From contig DATENM010000017.1 in assembly GCA_035275065.1 (NCBI GenBank), positions 22,785-86,784 of the forward strand: a DNA stretch of 64,000 nt, in the 5' to 3' direction. The notes beneath the pieces were generated by a model. It did not search any database. It worked only from the letters and a program-made list of their open reading frames with translations, and was not told the origin of the DNA. Origin of the DNA: Blastocatellia bacterium. GTDB taxonomy: Bacteria; Acidobacteriota; Blastocatellia; UBA7656. Shown piece after piece: positions 63,164-64,000 of the stretch; position 1 is the first letter of the stretch, and the number at the start of each line of letters is the position of its first letter. A program made the position numbers and the translations under genes.

Positions 63164-64000
63164 GGCTTTGTTGAATAAATCAGGAACGTGAACAGGCTAG
63201 CGCCGCCGCATCAGCTCGGCTTCAGATTCGGCAACTCTCAGGCATGCCGAGATCCGTCATCCGGTTCAAGGCCGCGCATCGAATCATCGCCTCTGTCGCT
63301 TGCGTGTCATCGCGCCGGCTGCGCAGCCGCTCTGAGAAGATCGTCTTGAGCCGGAAGAAGGCCGTCTCGACCAGCGAGCGCCGGTGATAACCTGAACGTT
63401 TCTTCCAGCCCTTCGCGCCATGCTTTTGGACACCGCGCTGATTGCGGTTGCGATCTTTGAGATCACTGTCTTGCCAAAGTGTCGAGCCTTTGCGCGGCGG
63501 GATGATGGCTCTCGCTCCAGGCTGGTGAATGGCCCGGTAACATTGCCGTGCGTCGAAGGCGCCATCGCCATAGATGCGCTCGATGGGCGACTCGACCTGC
63601 TGAAGCTGGCGCGCCAGCATGCGAGGATCAACAACATTGGCGTCGGTGAGCAGAGCGGTGGTGATCTGCTGCGAGTCAGCGTCAATGCTGATATGGAGTT
63701 TGCGCCAGCGGCGGCGATAATCCTGGCCATGAGTGCGGACTTTCCATTCACCCTCGCCGAAGACTTTCAGGCCGGAGGCATCAAAGACGAGGTGTTTGAT
63801 GGGCTTTGCCGGGGGTGCAGCGAGTGAGAGGTTGAGGCGACGAGCGCGCCGGCAAAGCAGCGAGTAATGAGGTATAGGCAGCCTGAGCTTCAGCATGCGG
63901 AATAGGGAGGAAGCAAGGCCTTGCGTCTGGCGCAGAGGGAGATGAAAGACTTGGCGCAGGAGCAGACAACAGCGGATGGCGGCATCGGCGTACTTCAGTG
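63164..64000. mobile_element. IS5-family (IS903-group) insertion sequence, right end off window
   Basis: The left terminus GGCTTTGTTGAATAAATC (63164-63181) is the characteristic IS903-type inverted repeat. The transposase stop lies 41 bases inward and its frame continues to the window edge. The right terminus is outside. It borders the cassette array. Confidence 0.85.
63222..64000 (-). CDS. IS5-family transposase, 5' end off window
   Basis: The frame continues open past its first ATG (63896) to the window edge and reads YADAAIRCCLLLRQVFHLPL, RQTQGLASSLFRMLKLRLPI, PHYSLLCRRARRLNLSL, the N-terminal part of IS903-group transposases. The catalytic triad is intact: Asp in LVFDASGLKV, Asp in IYGDGAFDA, Glu in RRSLVETAFF. 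The 3' end is MTDLGMPESCRI. It appears undamaged in the visible part, so the element may be active. Confidence 0.88.
   Translation of the reverse strand, partial: LKYADAAIRCCLLLRQVFHLPLRQTQGLASSLFRMLKLRLPIPHYSLLCRRARRLNLSLAAPPAKPIKHLVFDASGLKVFGEGEWKVRTHGQDYRRRWRKLHISIDADSQQITTALLTDANVVDPRMLARQLQQVESPIERIYGDGAFDARQCYRAIHQPGARAIIPPRKGSTLWQDSDLKDRNRNQRGVQKHGAKGWKKRSGYHRRSLVETAFFRLKTIFSERLRSRRDDTQATEAMIRCAALNRMTDLGMPESCRI

Overview
The window reads as chromosomal DNA of a high-GC Gram-negative bacterium, most likely an acidobacterium of the Blastocatellia type. This is inferred from gene content: an LpxD acyltransferase (outer membrane), futalosine-route menaquinone synthesis (MqnE), a TPR-CHAT protein, a PilNOP-like set, DUF255 and DUF4112 proteins, and an Mrp/ErpA/YgfZ Fe-S group. 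No rRNA, tRNA or CRISPR array was seen, so the placement is not firm.

Bases 1-13,000: a truncated APC-type permease; a minus-strand type IV pilus/type II secretion block (PilN, PilO, PilP-like, pseudopilin) without PilM; a zinc-ribbon membrane protein; a DUF255 thioredoxin-fold protein; a glutamine cyclotransferase; a CuA-like cupredoxin fused to a beta-barrel; a lipoprotein; MgtE; and a ribbon-helix-helix protein. Bases 13,200-24,300: another zinc-ribbon membrane protein, MqnE, a TetR regulator, a 2Fe-2S protein, RpiA, glutaredoxin, a LOG-like protein, DUF72, then YgfZ, peroxiredoxin, ErpA and Mrp on one strand. Bases 24,600-40,000: XerD, LpxD, an unknown protein, ParB/ParA, a DUF151 nuclease, SSB, an NtrC-type regulator, glycerate kinase, a large envelope protein, and a histidine kinase closely behind an SbcC/Rad50-like ATPase.

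Bases 40,200-52,900 run on the plus strand: an acyl-CoA dehydrogenase, a 1,239-residue TPR-CHAT protease-like protein, two thiolase-fold proteins lacking the thiolase catalytic residues, and two DUF35 partners, one carrying an SCP2 lipid-binding domain. This resembles the Ltp2/DUF35 aldolase arrangement. A histidine kinase, a GspH-like pseudopilin with an EF-hand loop, a phosphodiesterase and a DUF4112 protein follow. Three related hairpin repeats sit in intergenic gaps of the 35-46 kb region.

Bases 53,000-64,000 are accessory DNA. Two IS5-family halves are fused back to back, then an array of at least eight attC-like recombination sites separates small gene cassettes: PIN/Phd, HicAB, DUF5615/DUF433, RelE-like and VapBC toxin-antitoxin pairs, a HXXEE membrane protein, and a 3.6-kb cassette with an 854-residue P-loop NTPase and a membrane-anchored partner. 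No integron integrase is visible, so this is a CALIN-type array (attC cluster lacking an integrase), at least within the window. An IS903-type element runs off the right edge. The NTPase cassette is the best candidate here for an undescribed system, probably anti-phage defence.
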